Below, piece by piece: positions 23,582 to 35,637 of a stretch of 64,000 nucleotides of DNA. Where the stretch lies: the NCBI GenBank assembly GCA_963970005.1, contig CAXAMN010013947.1:68047-132046 (forward strand). Direction: 5' to 3'. The stretch's first letter is position 1. Every line of letters starts with the position of its first letter. This stretch comes from Durusdinium trenchii. Taxonomy: Eukaryota; Sar; Dinophyceae; Suessiales; Symbiodiniaceae. Below the pieces are notes generated by a model that worked only from the letters and a program-made list of their open reading frames with translations, did no database searches and was not told the origin of the DNA. The translations under genes and the position numbers were made by a program.

Positions 23582-24262
23582 CATGGCTTCTGACAACCGT
23601 TCCAGGAAGCATGGAGCAGCATCAGCCCCCTCCATGCTTCGTTCCAACCATCAAATTTCAAGCATTGCGATTCTGGCATGCAACAATCCTGCCGTTCCGG
23701 CCATGACTTGACTGTCTGGCGCGTGCATTGTGCACATTTTAGCCCTGCAACACAGCTCCCTTCGCGTCAGAACGTGCTTCCGCGAAGCATGAAGGGTGCA
23801 CCCATGTCCTCGTAACTAGCATATCAGCCGCGCAAGATCGCTCCACTCGCACAACGGCGCTCTGCCGCGAAGCATGGAGCAGCGTTGGCCCCCTCCATGC
23901 TTCGTTCCACTTAGCACCTTCCCTCCACAGCCCCGTCCACACCCATGCACCTCCCGTCTCGCGCCCCTCACTCTTCCTTCCACAGCTCCGTCCACCCATG
24001 CACCTCCCGTCTCACCTTCGTCCACACCCACGCGCCTCCCCCTCCCTGTTCCATCCACAGCCCCGTCCACACCCACGCACCCCTCCCGTTCCATCCACAG
24101 CCCCGTTCACACCCACGCACCTCCCGTATTGCGCCCCTCTGTTCCATCCACAGCCCCGTCCACACCCATCTTCCGTCCACGACAACGCTTGCTTTGTCTC
24201 GCTCTTCCGCGGCACTAGCGACTAAACGAGAACTCAAGCATCGGAGATGCTTTTGGGAAAAA
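23582..24262. repeat. Duplicated block, copy C (expanded)
   Basis: Same block as 22750-23195 but about 235 bases longer. The extra length lies in the GC-rich minisatellite at 23925-24180. Confidence 0.7.
23925..24180. repeat. GC-rich minisatellite inside copy C
   Basis: About seven units built from CCACAGCCCCGTCCACACC and CACGCACCTCCCGT with variable joiners, unit length roughly 35-40 bases. Copy B has only two or three. All frames stay open here, so the Pro/Ser/Thr-rich reading frames should not be taken as genes. Confidence 0.7.
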
Positions 24263-27200
24263 AGAACAGGTTGCTGGTGACGTCCTGCAACTTCATGGCT
24301 TTTCAGGGGTCAAGCACGGTCGTCTGAAACGGTCAAGAGGAAAGGAACTTCTGAAATGGGTCCATCTGGCTTTGCAACAATGAATTTGGTGACACTGCAA
24401 CTCAGCACATCTCATATAGATCCAAAACGATTTAGCTTGGTCTTGTCGACAGCATCCCACAAGCTGTGGTCGTCGCCTTGCATGTAGCCATGCCAGAATC
24501 CTTTGCGCAACAAGAAACCCCTCAAAGCGAAGGTCAACGGGACCAACTCTGACAAGACCACCAGCAGCAAATCAACCTTGAACGGATCAGTCCATGAAGC
24601 AAGCTGGAAAACGCGTGAAAAAGCATGACAAATGTCATCCTCAGGTAGATGAATACATCTTTTAAAAGGGAATAGGCTAATTCCTGCAGTCAACGTGTTT
24701 TTTGACATGTTTCATGATGTTTCCAGTTCAATCTACGAATGACAAGACAACTCAAGAAACGGTTTCTTCCAACTCGATGGATCCAATTGCAAGATTTCCA
24801 AGGCACCATCTCACAGCTACTGCGCGCAGGTGCTAATCGCCGGTCGCGTTGCAAAGCAGCCAACAGGAGCGCGAGGCACCTAGACCGGACTCATCGGCGT
24901 GCGGCGCTGCGTGCGCGTTAGCTCTCGGGAGCCTGGCTACAGGCTACACCAAGACGTTCATTTTAGAAGATCTCCGACATATCACGACGACACGATATAC
25001 CCGGGTTGAGTGAGGCAAAAGCACCGCTCTTCGTGCAAAAATCTCAAACAAGAAGATGGCCTATCAAACTGCCCAACGAAAGTGTGGAGAGTCATGGCAC
25101 GAGTCATGGCACTGAAAACCTCTGAATACCAAGTGGTGAAAACCCTTTCACAGAAAACCTCTCCTCGGTCCAACCCTCAGTCCGACTGATATGGCAAGAT
25201 GCCACAGGAGTGGCGGACGATCTATTGCGTCGATGACCTGAGTTGCATGACAACTCGCTAAAGCTCAGGAAAGCTATTCTAGTGGGTACTGGAAACATGT
25301 TCCCCAGCTACACCGCAGGTCAAGTGGCGCAAAATCTTGCCGAGAAAACCCCAAAAACGGTGCTTTTCATCTTGCGAACTCTTCGACTATGTGGGGTAGT
25401 AAGAAGAATTTGGTATGTACCAAAGAACCGCATAATTGCAAAAAAATGTTTTCCACATAGATATTCCCGGAACCGGTTTAAGCAACGTTTCAAAAGAAAC
25501 CCAAAAGACGTGAATTATGGCGAACGAAAGGCATCTCATTTAGCTGTTGGCCCATAGTCGAAAGAAGGCACTTTTTGACTCGTTGGTAGAGAATATGTCT
25601 CTTGCTAAATGGAATATCCGGCGGAAAAACACAGGCGATCGGTGCTTTATCAAGAACTGGACAAAGTGGTCAACGTCGTTTTAGAGGATAGGGTTGATTC
25701 GGCTGCGATGCGTAATCTGCAGGTCTGCAGAAGACTTTATCGCATCATAATTTTGCCGGAGTTGAGGTGGCGAGACAATTCCACCAATAAGACTTCTGTG
25801 AAACCTAAGGCGAACAAAGGGCGTGGCACCCAAATCTTTGTATCTGGAATGTATACAGTTGAAGCTGGGTGGTATTCTAGGACCACACGAAATGTGCAAT
25901 GTTGCACCTGCAGGACAGGCTTGGGCAATACATATATATATATATTTGGATGTAGCGAAAAATGAAAATACCAATGCGGGTCGTGGATCTGCCAGTTGAT
26001 CAATAAGTTCTGAAAAGTTGCGAACGATCAAAGTCAAAAGTTGCTTTTCACCCCCCCAAAACAGCGACTTTGTCCGGGAGGCGAGGTCGCTCATCTCGTC
26101 ACCCACCAAAGCCAAAAGCATTGCACCAAAAGGCAACAACCAAAAGCTGAGCCAAACCTGCCCAGAATGCATGAAAGATGAGCTATCTTGTGGCACGAAT
26201 CTTTTATGCTGCTCCCCTGAGAAACCTGTCTAATTGTCCATATAATTACTCATGACTCATTGTAGGTTTGTATGATTATACAAACCTGCGAGACCATTCA
26301 ACAGGGTGGAAAAATCACTCAAAATAGAGGGTGATGGCCTGAAAGTCCAACTTGTCCCCATCAGCAAACCTGAGTGTAAATTACATGTTCAGTGACTATT
26401 CGGGATAAAGAGAAGCAAATCAACTCAAACGCTTGTCTCGTTCTTCATAGCCCATTCTGGACATGCCAGCAGACACAGCAAAGAAGAGCTCCGTGATGGT
26501 GCCCGCAAAGAGTGCCAGTGCAGTGAACAATGCACACCTCAAAGCCGGGGCCGCAGCCGGCCACAGCCATCAGCATGGTTAGTGGGTGGGGGTCCCGGTG
26601 GGGATGTTCAAGCTCTTTCCACTGAGCCCAGTACAATAAGAAGTACGACCAGCGTATTCTCAAAGAGCACATGTACACCTTGCACTGCACTCTGCACTCT
26701 CTGAAGCCACAGCTTTCTTGTTTCATGCAAAAAGACAACCCGCAACTCATCTTCTACCATGTGACGGCCAGGAATGGCATATCATCCAACGGGTCAACTT
26801 CGAAGGGAAAGAGCCTTCGAATCTCCTGCCATGGCGTCGCGGCGTCACTGAATCGGCTAAAGAAATCATACAAAAACACATGAACCAACCCATCGGTGCC
26901 ATGTCGCTTCCTCAAGAACCCGACTCACCATCGTCCCGACTCACCGGAACCCGGAACCGCCTTCACCGCGGCTAAGACCTGTGCCGGCTGGTCGGCATCA
27001 CCGATGATGTTGAGGGCCATGGTGATGCGTTGGTGGAAGAGGGCCACACCTGCCGTTCTGGGCATCGCGGCATTGGTAAGAGGTCCGAGAACGTGTCCTG
27101 GAGAGCTTCCCAGTCAAAACCCTTCAATGATTTGCTGGCTTACAACCACTACAAATCCAACATGATCGAACCATCATCAACAGTGTACTTTCATTTCTCC

Positions 27201-30200
27201 TCTTGCAAAGCGACCCGAACGGTCGAGTCATCTTCAGCGATGGTCCTTCTTTGTCCTTGAAAGAAGATGTTTGATCTGGCATTGTCTGTTCAAAGCCATT
27301 CAGTCGGACATGTACCATTGCCTATCGCGAGAAAAAAATGAAAGAATGTATTGGTACTTGTTGAAGAATTTCAAAGAGGAGCTGCAGGCAAGGCCTGTGG
27401 CCAAGCGTTTATATTCGAAGCAAATCTAAGTTTGTTGCTCTCAATCGGGATAGACCATGTCAATGTCAATGTCACGTCCAACTACAATGCCCTCAACATG
27501 AAGCGATGCTAGTGCATGATAACCAGTCACGGCAATGCCAGGCCTTCTTGGTTGGGATGCTCCTTTACGTAGCCGAGGGAGTCATTCAAAAGACCTTGAT
27601 TAAACAACAGTGAAGAGCTGCGCATGGAACAACAAACAGAGGGTAGCTTGTGGACCGGCCTTCCTTGGGAATGTTGCGCCAATGGAGATAGGATTTACTT
27701 GCCACCACTGGTGGACAGTGTGGTCCCGTCAGTGGATTGCAGGAATCAACCCGAATTTGATCTCAGATTCGCACGGCCCAAAAAAAGACTCTAGAAAGAA
27801 AGGGTCACTCTAGCATGTACACATGCATACTCAGGTACTCAGGTACTCGCCAAGCTGCTCATGAACCTGCCACGCATCTGCAGAACCATCTTCGCCTTTG
27901 GGGTCATATCCCTGGGATGGAATCTGGTCGACCTGTCAGAGGCAGACAAACACAAAGATGACTCGCTTGCTCTTCCACTGGGAGAGAAACATAAAGAATG
28001 TCCAATGCACATCTTGTTTTGCTTTGGCCGGAAAGCTCTCGCATATGATATAACATATGCTCTAGACTAGACCATTGATATTCGATAGGCTTGGATTAAC
28101 CGTCAATTTGGCGGCATGGCTTGCCTTGGGGAGTATGCTAAATCGCAACTGCGGTTCCTGTGTTTCTTCAAGTCTCCTCATTCTTCTCCCTCAACTGACT
28201 CTATGTTTAGGGACAGCTCTGGTTCCCTTCAAGTTGAAATTGTTCCCTCCCAACATGTGTACTCTTCCTGTATCGAACATGACCATCTTCAACGCTAGTG
28301 GCTTCCCCTGGCCTTGCGAGAAGGGGAGCTTCCAACGTGGGCACCTTGGTAACGGTACCCCGGTCCATTGCTATTAGGTTGGAGGCCATCGCTATTAGGT
28401 TGGAGCACGCACACAAAAAATGCCAATGCCCTCCCCGGTCGGGTGTTGATCGACGTCCGCGTCACACTGTCCGATGTTGGGCCGAAACATTTCGGTCTCG
28501 AGTGAAAGAGCCGAGAGTGGTGCGAGGTTCTAGAAGAACATGATGTAGAATCTACATAATGTAGAATCTGTGATTTAGTGAAACCCCCCATATACAGAAA
28601 CTTTACACAGGAGACAACATCTCCTTTCGTGACCTGTCTTTTTGGCTGCGTTGGATGTTTGTCTACATTGACATAATTGAGTCTCACCATATGTTTCCTG
28701 GTCGGACTTGCTTTCAAACGCACAAGTCGGAAGGTCGTACCTTTCCGCAGGGAGCTATACTTGGTGCTGTTCCTTTCTTTACCTCTGGGGAGTTTACCGA
28801 TTTGGCTCGGATGATGGATGCTGGCTGTTCAAAGAATATTTTGTCATGGGAGATCCCACTGCACTCTCCCTCTTGAGTTTGTGTTTACGTGTGTGGTCGT
28901 GGTTTTGGTTCTTTCCTTTTCACAATGTACAAAATGCGCTGTCTGACCATGAGTGTCAGCAGTGCTGTGGACCTCCGTCCTAACAGGGGACTTTCGTTCA
29001 GGACGGGCTGCGCTGGTGGTGATACAAAGGCTTTACAATCCAAAATGGGAAGGGTTATATAAAGTTATATATCAATCAAGATTCTACATTGCTAGTGTTC
29101 ATGACTATGGAAAACTCGTGCACCATTGGAACCACCCGGGTCTTCACAGCTTCGCTTTGGACCGGTCTCACTTGCCAAGGCACGGAGTCTTCCTCGCGCT
29201 CCAGACCCAAGAAGCGCAGCAGCGAGTAGCCTCGCTGCCTCCTGGAGTGTCATAATCCCAGTCGGACGAGAAGAGGGACAAACGGACACCGAAGACCGCA
29301 AAAACAAAAAAAACTGAAACTTTGCATCAATGACTTTTGCCAAGAAACAACCGCACTTGGTGCGCTGCAGTTTCCAAATCATCCAGTGCCTGGATCGCCC
29401 CACGGAGATACGAGCTCGGCAGACTGCAAAACGGTCGTTGAAGAAAGAGCTTCCGAGCCAGTGCGAACCAAATTAGAGTGACTAGAGTTTGTTCCAACGG
29501 TGTTTTTTCTCATTTCCGGTTCAGTGGGTCAAGAACTTGGAGCAACACAAACATCTGGGGATACGATCTGGGGGATCGCCAACTCCGGCGCTGTTCAGGA
29601 CCTTTGTCAGGTCCTCTGGACGAACTTATCTTCGCCTGGCCTTTACCAGGTCTTCGGCTAAGCTGTCCAGGAGGGAGATGTTCTTTGCAAACGCTGCAAT
29701 CTCCAGGTGTGCATGAGCCAGCTTCCTGAGCTGTACAGGCTCGAGTCAGTCGGCATGAAGTTGTATGAGTCACACAGGGCAAGTAGAACAAAGCGCAGGC
29801 GACTTTTCACCCAGAAAAGCACAAAGGAGGTGAAGCAAATGAAGCGGCACGGGGGTACGGTATATACCAAAACTTTGATGAAGTGCTACGGAACGAAAAC
29901 AAGATCTTGATCAGCTTGCCATTCCTGAAGTGATCAGCCAAGAGTCGGATCAAGTGGCTGATGGAGGACAGGTTGGGTCTCAGAACGGAAGAAGGTCTCT
30001 TCCACATCTGATGCACCACTCACCAAACGAGCAAAGCTACCACCACCTGGGAAGTTTGATGACCCTGGAGACCTATCTGGGAAGGAGAGTCATGTGGGAT
30101 CCAATAGGTACCACCAAGACCAAATCAAAGGTGGAACATGAAATTCGGCAGGATAGTTAAATCCTTCGATGTTGATCTTCAGAAATATATAATATATCAT

Positions 30201-30239
30201 CAAGCGACTAAGTTTCACAGAGAGCGAGCAAATGACGTA
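24263..30239. other. Stretch without a supportable gene
   Basis: Candidate exon-like frames without recognised family: minus 24412-24708 (contains DPFKVDLLLVVLSELVPL, hydrophobic), plus 25243-25557 and 25609-25965 (basic), and the start of a minus frame at 25681-26196 (one hydrophobic segment, SFWLLPFGAMLLALVG). No RNA gene was seen. A short TA run lies at about 25930-25948. Confidence 0.4.
28366..28405. repeat. CTATTAGGTTGGAGGCCATCG repeat, two units
   Basis: Two consecutive units of about 21 bases; four related units lie at 31305-31385, and the complementary form is mixed with the TAGTAGC type at 57400-57560. Confidence 0.6.
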
Positions 30240-30634
30240 CATTTCAATTTTTGGTTTTGCTGTCACTTGCAGCCACTTGCTCAGGCAGCCACTTGGCCGC
30301 CACTTGCAGCCACTTGTTACTCAAGCAAGTAAACTTCAACATTGGCACTTTGAGTTCTTTATGTAAAAAATATAAGATTTCTTCGTCGCTAGCTCTGCAG
30401 AAGTTTGGAATTTATTCTCGGAAAAATCTTGCAATATTTCATGATTTCTCCGCGCGCAGCTCTGGAGAAACCCGGAAACTCTTTGCTGAACAGCATTGCA
30501 GAAATCTTGGTATTTTTCAGAACTGCGTGCGGAGAAATCATGAAATTCTCCAGACAGAAGTAGCAGTCACTTGCAACCACTTGGCAGCCACTTGCAAGTG
30601 GCTGCAAGTGGCAGCAAAATGGAAAATCAAAATG
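30240..30634. mobile_element. Foldback / MITE-like element
   Basis: The left end (30240-30280) and right end (30594-30634) are inverted copies over 41 bases at about 85% identity; both run from CATTT through the TTTTGCTG region to CACTTGCAGCCACTTGC. Inside is a second inverted pair: TTTCATGATTTCTCCGCGCG with the complement of the segment near 30523-30550. The CACTTG/GCCACTTG units are also tandemly repeated near each end. No coding capacity and no clear target duplication. Fits a non-autonomous DNA transposon or foldback element; the transposase source is unknown. Confidence 0.6.
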
Positions 30635-31304
30635 CGCACCTCCTGCGAGCTCAATGAAGTCACATGGACCTCACCTCCCCTGCCTTTGAAGACCCGTCCA
30701 CCCATGGCCTTCATCGCGCCAGAAGCGTCTGCCGCCCTTTCGACGCTGGACCAGGTGCAGCGCAGATTGCATGTCACCGTCATTCAAGTGGCATGGGCAG
30801 AAGAGCTTGCTTAAACTGCAAATTCTTGCCATGACCCATCGTCTTATAGAACTGGAAGGCAATCATGGTTCTAACGGTTGACAAAATACAGTTCTTGTCC
30901 TCACGTGATGGAATTCTTGCTTATGAGTCTATGTTGCATGGAAGAGTTGTTCCAATTGATATCAGCTTATTTGCTGCTGCTGGCTTGAGCGTGTTGTGGG
31001 AAGGTTCATCATCTTAGGGCACATCAGTGCGAATATCAACTGGCCACCTGCCACGTGCTATTGCAAATCGCGAGACGTGTCTGATAACTGGACCACTTGC
31101 AGCTACTACCAAATCTACCAAACTTCTGTCCGAATGACTTGAAGCCATAAAACATGTCCTTGGAATAGTCACAATAGATTGGAAACAGCCAGGTTTCAGG
31201 TCCAGGTCTTCAAAGCCTGACAAAAACCAGGCCCGCCCATCAGAAGTTGACCGTGGGCCCGTTACCACAGCAAAACACTCCGAGATGCACAATATTTTGG
31301 AGGC

Positions 31305-31385
31305 CATTGCCAATGCTATTTAGGGGGAAGCCATCGCTATTAGGCTGGAGGCCATCGCTAGAAGGTTGGAGGCCAATGCTGGTAG
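31305..31385. repeat. GCTATTAGG-type dispersed repeat
   Basis: Four degenerate units of the ~21-base GGAGGCCATCGCTATTAGG type. Confidence 0.6.
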
Positions 31386-31754
31386 TTAACAAAAGTGCGT
31401 AGCACTTCAATTGACATCAAGGTCAGCTATACGGTATGAATTTGGGCAATGTTTCGCGGTTGGAAACGGAGAATGTCAACACTCCTGGCCACTCTGTAAA
31501 AGAGCAGTGAAGTTTCCCTCCTGAAAGTGGCTACTGCATACAATGTCCACTGAGTCCACTGCCCAAATCCGCCGCCCCGGCCGCACAAATCCACCTCCGC
31601 AAAGCGGCAAAACCAAGAGCCACCCAGACCTCCACGGGCACTCACCAAGTGCAAGGCAGCAAAACGATGCCGCCGGTCACGTGCCTGGACTCCGCCGGCC
31701 ACGATCAAAGGGCTCTGTCCAAGTCTTCCCGTCATGTTCCGTTTGAATGTTTGT

Positions 31755-31785
31755 TTCCTTCCGTGTGTGTGTGTGTGCGTGTGTT
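31755..31785. repeat. GT microsatellite
   Basis: GTGTGTGTGTGTGCGTGTGT run. Confidence 0.75.
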
Positions 31786-31875
31786 TCTCCTGTTGATCTG
31801 AGTTTTTTTCCCGAAAGCACCTCCAAAGGGTTCTCCTTCAAGAGCGGCTACCAATTTCAACTGTCCAACGATCAT

Positions 31876-31921
31876 CTTTATCATCGTCATCACCATCACC
31901 ATCATCATCATCATCATCATC
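31876..31921. repeat. CAT trinucleotide microsatellite
   Basis: Runs of CATCAC and then CATCATCATCATCATCAT; the poly-His and poly-Asp frames over it are artefacts of the repeat. Confidence 0.8.
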
Positions 31922-31992
31922 TTTTTTCTCTACGCCCTCAGATTCATGCGGTCGCGTGGACCCTCCTCCATCTCTTTCAGACGGGCCTGTGC

Positions 31993-32676
31993 TCAAAATG
32001 CTACGAGTGGCCTTAGGCAAAAGTGCGAGCCAACTGCAGCGCCAACGCATGCCAATGCCTCGGCGCTATGCCCGGCTTGGTCTTCGCCGCTCTCGCAAAA
32101 AGACATGAAGCATCCCAAAGTGCATGAGGCAGGAACAAACGGGATCGTCCATACACTCAATCTCCTGACAATAACAAGGTTGGCATGCACACTGCCGCCT
32201 GCAGTGCACACAGCTCGAGTTGGCGCGGGTCCACAGTTCAGCGTGATGGTGTTGCAAGCGCTGCAGCAAGCACCGCGGCCCAACAGCAACCAAGATTCCT
32301 TGCAAGGACGCCCCGGAGCAAGGAGTCACACAGCTCTGCTCCACCATGATCGTTGGCCACAAGACTCACAAGACACGACGTGTGTCAAAAAAGAATGATC
32401 TGCAACAAGAGTCCGGAGCGTTGCATCCTCTGTTTTTGAAGCATCGTCAAAGTGGACATTGCGACGCCCAAAGCGCCACTCCCACACACAGCAATGTGAA
32501 AAATGCATGTGTACCAGAGAGAAGGCTTTTGCTCCAACGTACGTCGAATCCCCCGCTTGAACCAGGGGAGCATTTGACAAAATCTGTGAGCACTGGCTCC
32601 AAGTGGATGTTGCATGGAGAGTCTCAATGTACGTTTGTCTCCAATCTTCAATCCCAAGTCGTCGTGAGAGCCTCAT
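31993..32676 (-). pseudogene. Possible decayed 3' part of the LINE
   Basis: Lies directly downstream (minus strand) of the reverse transcriptase fragment and stays open in changing frames. Some frames have Cys/His-rich segments (SSCVHCRRQCACQPC; HFSHCC), as expected for the C-terminal Cys/His region of a LINE ORF2. No clean motif remains, so this is mainly a positional call. Confidence 0.25.
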
Positions 32677-32699
32677 GGGAATCTCATAGGGATTGCGGG

Positions 32700-33320
32700 C
32701 CCATTGAACTCAAAGGAGTTTCTGATTCATCCGTTGTCTTTGAAAGCGCTCTCCAGTAAATAACACTGCTGATTTCTGCAGGTTGACGGTCATCCCCATG
32801 CTGTGAAGCACATCCAGGCATTGAAGGCCATGTTCAAGTTCGGCAAGAGCGACAAACAAAAAGCAGAGGTGGCCTTCATCTGCATAGAACATAGTAATAC
32901 GGCCTTGTCTCACCGCTTTGTAGGTCGGAATGGTTCTACTGTGTCTCTTATAGGTCAGGATGTACTGTGTGTCGCAGTGCCAATGGAGAAGTACCCTGGA
33001 CGTTAAGGGCGGTATGGAAAGCAAATCAAAAGCTTTCCGGAGTGCCCCTCTGCGCATATAGTCAAAGGCCTGTGTGAAATCCAGAAACAGTTCGCAACCG
33101 CCATACAATTTCCGTCACATGGCTTGCTGAACATAAACGGACGCAAGACGCTATTGGTCGAAGTGCGCTCAGACAGAAAAACAATCAAGCCACTCTTCCA
33201 TTCCGGAGGAAGACAGCCAGCTTGCGCCACAAGAACCCACGTGCAATGTATGCGCTGAAACTGCCTTGCGATCCACCAAGTGCTTGAATTCACGTTCAAT
33301 CTGCGCAGCGGTCACAGGAG
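32700..33320 (-). pseudogene. Non-LTR retrotransposon (LINE) reverse transcriptase fragment
   Basis: Read on the minus strand from about 33320. QIEREFKHLVDRKAVSAH leads, after frame changes, into PPEWKSGLIVFLSERTS and LRPFMFSK, then CELFLDFTQAFDYMRRGAL (palm motif A, LDxxxAFD). A helical stretch follows to YKAVRQG (motif B start), then MFYADEGHL in place of a YADD box and ELEHGLQCLDVL...MTVNLQKSAVL. Between VRQG and ITMFYADE some 50-60 residues normally present in LINE palms are missing. The second catalytic Asp is Glu. At least two frameshifts are needed. A dead copy. Confidence 0.75.
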
Positions 33321-33407
33321 TGGAGCTGAATGAAAAAAACGAAAAGATGGAACCCACGAACCCGAATGAAAAAAACGACTCGAAAACAAACGCTCGAACA
33401 AGTATTA

Positions 33408-34165
33408 ACACTCTTGTAGGAGACACTTTTGTGGGACACTCTTGTAGGACACATTCTTTTCGGAAACCTTTGTGGGACACTCTTGCGCACTCTTGTGGAA
33501 AACCTTGTATGACACTCACTCTTGTGGGACACTCTTGTGGGACACTCTTGTAGGACACTCTTGTAGGCTTGTGGTCGTAGGACGCTTTTGTCGGACATTC
33601 TGGTGGGACAATGTTGCGGGACACTCTTGTTTGTCACTTCTTGTTTGTCACTCTTGTGGGACGCTCTTGTAGGACACTCTTGCGAAACAATCTCGCAGGA
33701 AAATCTTGTGGGACATTTTTGTGTGTCACTCTTGTGGGACACTGTCGTAGGACACTCTTGCGGGGCACTCTTGCGGAACACCCTTGCAGGACTCTGTTGC
33801 GGGACGCTCTTATATGACACTCTTGTGGGACACTCTTGCGGAACACTCTAGTAGGGCACTCTTGTGGGAAAGTCTTGTGGGGCACTCTTGTGGGACACTC
33901 TTGTAGGACACTCTTGTGGGGCAGTCTTGTAAGACACTCTTGTCGGACATTCTTGTGGGACACTCTTGCGGGACACTCTTGTGGGACACTTTTGTTTGTC
34001 ACTCTTGCGGCACACTTTTGTCTGACACTCACTCTTGTGGGGCACTCTTGCGGAACACTCTTGTAGGACACTCTTGTGGGACACCGTTGCGGAACTCTCT
34101 AGTAGGACACTCTTGTTGGACATTCTTGTGGGACACTCTTGTAGGACTCTGTAGGATACGCTGGT
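33408..34165. repeat. 13-bp minisatellite (CTTGTNGGACACT)
   Basis: Roughly fifty imperfect units of CTTGTGGGACACT / CTTGTAGGACACT, with single-base changes and occasional short insertions. Because 13 is not a multiple of three and the unit makes no stop, most frames on both strands remain open and encode 13-residue repeats (HSCGTLLWDTLVG on plus, PQECPTRVS-type on minus). A shorter, more decayed patch of the same unit is at 58569-58880. Confidence 0.9.
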
Positions 34166-34218
34166 GAGGCACTGCTACGAAAGTCTCCCATAATCAACCG
34201 CCACACGCATCTCCAAGA

Positions 34219-34303
34219 CGAGCGTTTTGCGCGAGACTTCCTCCAAAAGTCATACGTCAAGACTGCAAAACGAGCGTTTTGCACGAGACTTCTTCCAAAA
34301 CTC
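34219..34303. repeat. Direct repeat pair next to the minisatellite
   Basis: ACGAGCGTTTTGCGCGAGAC with TTCCTCCAAAA, and ACGAGCGTTTTGCACGAGAC with TTCTTCCAAAA, spaced 49 bases. Confidence 0.7.
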
Positions 34304-34527
34304 ACCTTATAGAGGCCTACCGCGGACGGCGGCGGTCGGTTGCGGTTGCGAACGCTACGACAACGAGTCGCGAACAAGGCTCTACGCCCAGACCTGAGCA
34401 TCATTCATGGGCACTCCATCATCCCAAGGTGTCGTTGAAGCTTGAGGAGGTGTGGTGGGTCGAGAAGGCGCGTTGTCCGGGTCAGGTGTGGCGGTCGGCA
34501 AAGTAGTGGCATCCCCAGGGCCCGGGG

Positions 34528-34926
34528 TCAACGTAGTGGCTGCGCCTGTGCCGCAGAGGAGGCATGTTCAGAATTTGGTCGGGTCGAAGGAGCCGATTTC
34601 GCAGGAGCCGGAGAACGACGGTCCCGGTGAGAGCGGCTGCGCCAAGGAGCCGGTGACAACCTGGAATCATGACGGTCACGTCGAGTGGGAGCACGTCGAC
34701 GATCTGAGTCTTGCTGTCGCGGGATGATGTCGTCGGCGATCTGAATCATGTGGTCGACAGTCACGGGAGTCCCGGGGCGATCACGTTCCCGAGTCGATCG
34801 TCGCACTCGACTGCGGTCGCGAGCGCGAGAATGAGAGCGATGATCGCGATGGCTTCCATGGGACAGGGGGTGTGGTGAGTCGCGGGAGCGATGCTCACGT
34901 CTGCGTGCATCACGTTCATCGCGGCC
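34528..34926 (-). CDS. Arg/Ser-rich open frame
   Basis: Open after a TGA at about 34930 and running to a stop near 34528. The N-terminal half is rich in RS, RD and RR dipeptides (SRARDRSRVRRSTRERDRPG), with a less biased middle (VTVDHMIQIADDIIPRQQ). RS-rich regions occur in splicing-associated proteins, but low-complexity DNA gives the same look. No ATG-led start is evident, so it would be an internal exon. Function not assigned. Confidence 0.22.
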   Translation of the reverse strand, partial: GRDERDARRREHRSRDSPHPLSHGSHRDHRSHSRARDRSRVRRSTRERDRPGTPVTVDHMIQIADDIIPRQQDSDRRRAPTRRDRHDSRLSPAPWRSRSHRDRRSPAPAKSAPSTRPNSEHASSAAQAQPLR

Positions 34927-34929
34927 ATC

Positions 34930-35379
34930 TCACGTCCAGGTGGAGCACGTTAACGTCGATGATCCGGCGAGGACGGGTGTGCGCGGGAACGTGGCGAGAG
35001 ATGTCGCCGTGGTTGAGGGGGTTGAATGGAGGCTCGTGGTGCAGGTGCTCCTTGTGGGGTGGAAGTGGGGGGAGGTGAGGGTTGAGCTGTGAAGGTGGTG
35101 TGGGAGGGAAAGCAGGCCAGGTGTTGGGTGCCCGAGGCGTGTGTGCGCGGATGGTGCCGACAGGAGGTCGAGGTCGAAGTGGCATGCTCGGCCGAGGAAC
35201 TGAGATGTGAATTCACCCCTCGCCGGGGTAGTAGTGGATGTCCCCGTCGTAGCAGGTGGGGCTGCAGGTGTGGGGTCCGTGTGGGGGAATGAGGGCCACT
35301 GTGGGGGGCGACGGCGTCGGCGGTGAGAGGTGTCCGAAGAGTCCCGCCGTTCCATGGCGCAAGGGTAACGAAAGATCAA
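34930..35379 (-). other. Pro/His/Thr-rich overlapping open frames
   Basis: Two or three minus-strand frames stay open together through purine-rich plus-strand DNA (GTGGGG, GAGGTG), giving Pro/His/Thr-rich peptides. Compositional bias explains this better than a gene. Confidence 0.4.
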
Positions 35380-35637
35380 AGATAAACGCCAACCGGAAAG
35401 AAATCATGACATGCGGGGGGGAAGGATTGGGACGTGTGGGGGAAGATTAAAAGTGGGATGGAATGTACAGTGACATCATGGGGCTGGAGTGGAAGGACCA
35501 CATTGGCACAGAAAAGTGTGATGGTATGGCCGAAGTCCACGTGAGAGAAGACAAATAAAAACCGCTGAAATAGAAGGGCTCTTTTGAGATCATAGCGCCA
35601 TAGAAAATACGGGTGAGACCATCAAATTAAATCGGGT

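Noticed and set aside
31876..31921. Poly-histidine or poly-aspartate protein
   Set aside because: Product of the CAT trinucleotide repeat.
33408..34165. Long cysteine-rich open frames on both strands
   Set aside because: They are translations of the 13-bp minisatellite in several phases at once; no start context or non-repeat flank supports a gene.
33408..34165. CRISPR-like array
   Set aside because: Units are contiguous 13-mers without spacers, in eukaryotic-type DNA, with no cas genes.
34930..35379. Proline-rich protein on the minus strand
   Set aside because: Two or three frames stay open together because of base composition; this is not evidence for one coding frame.
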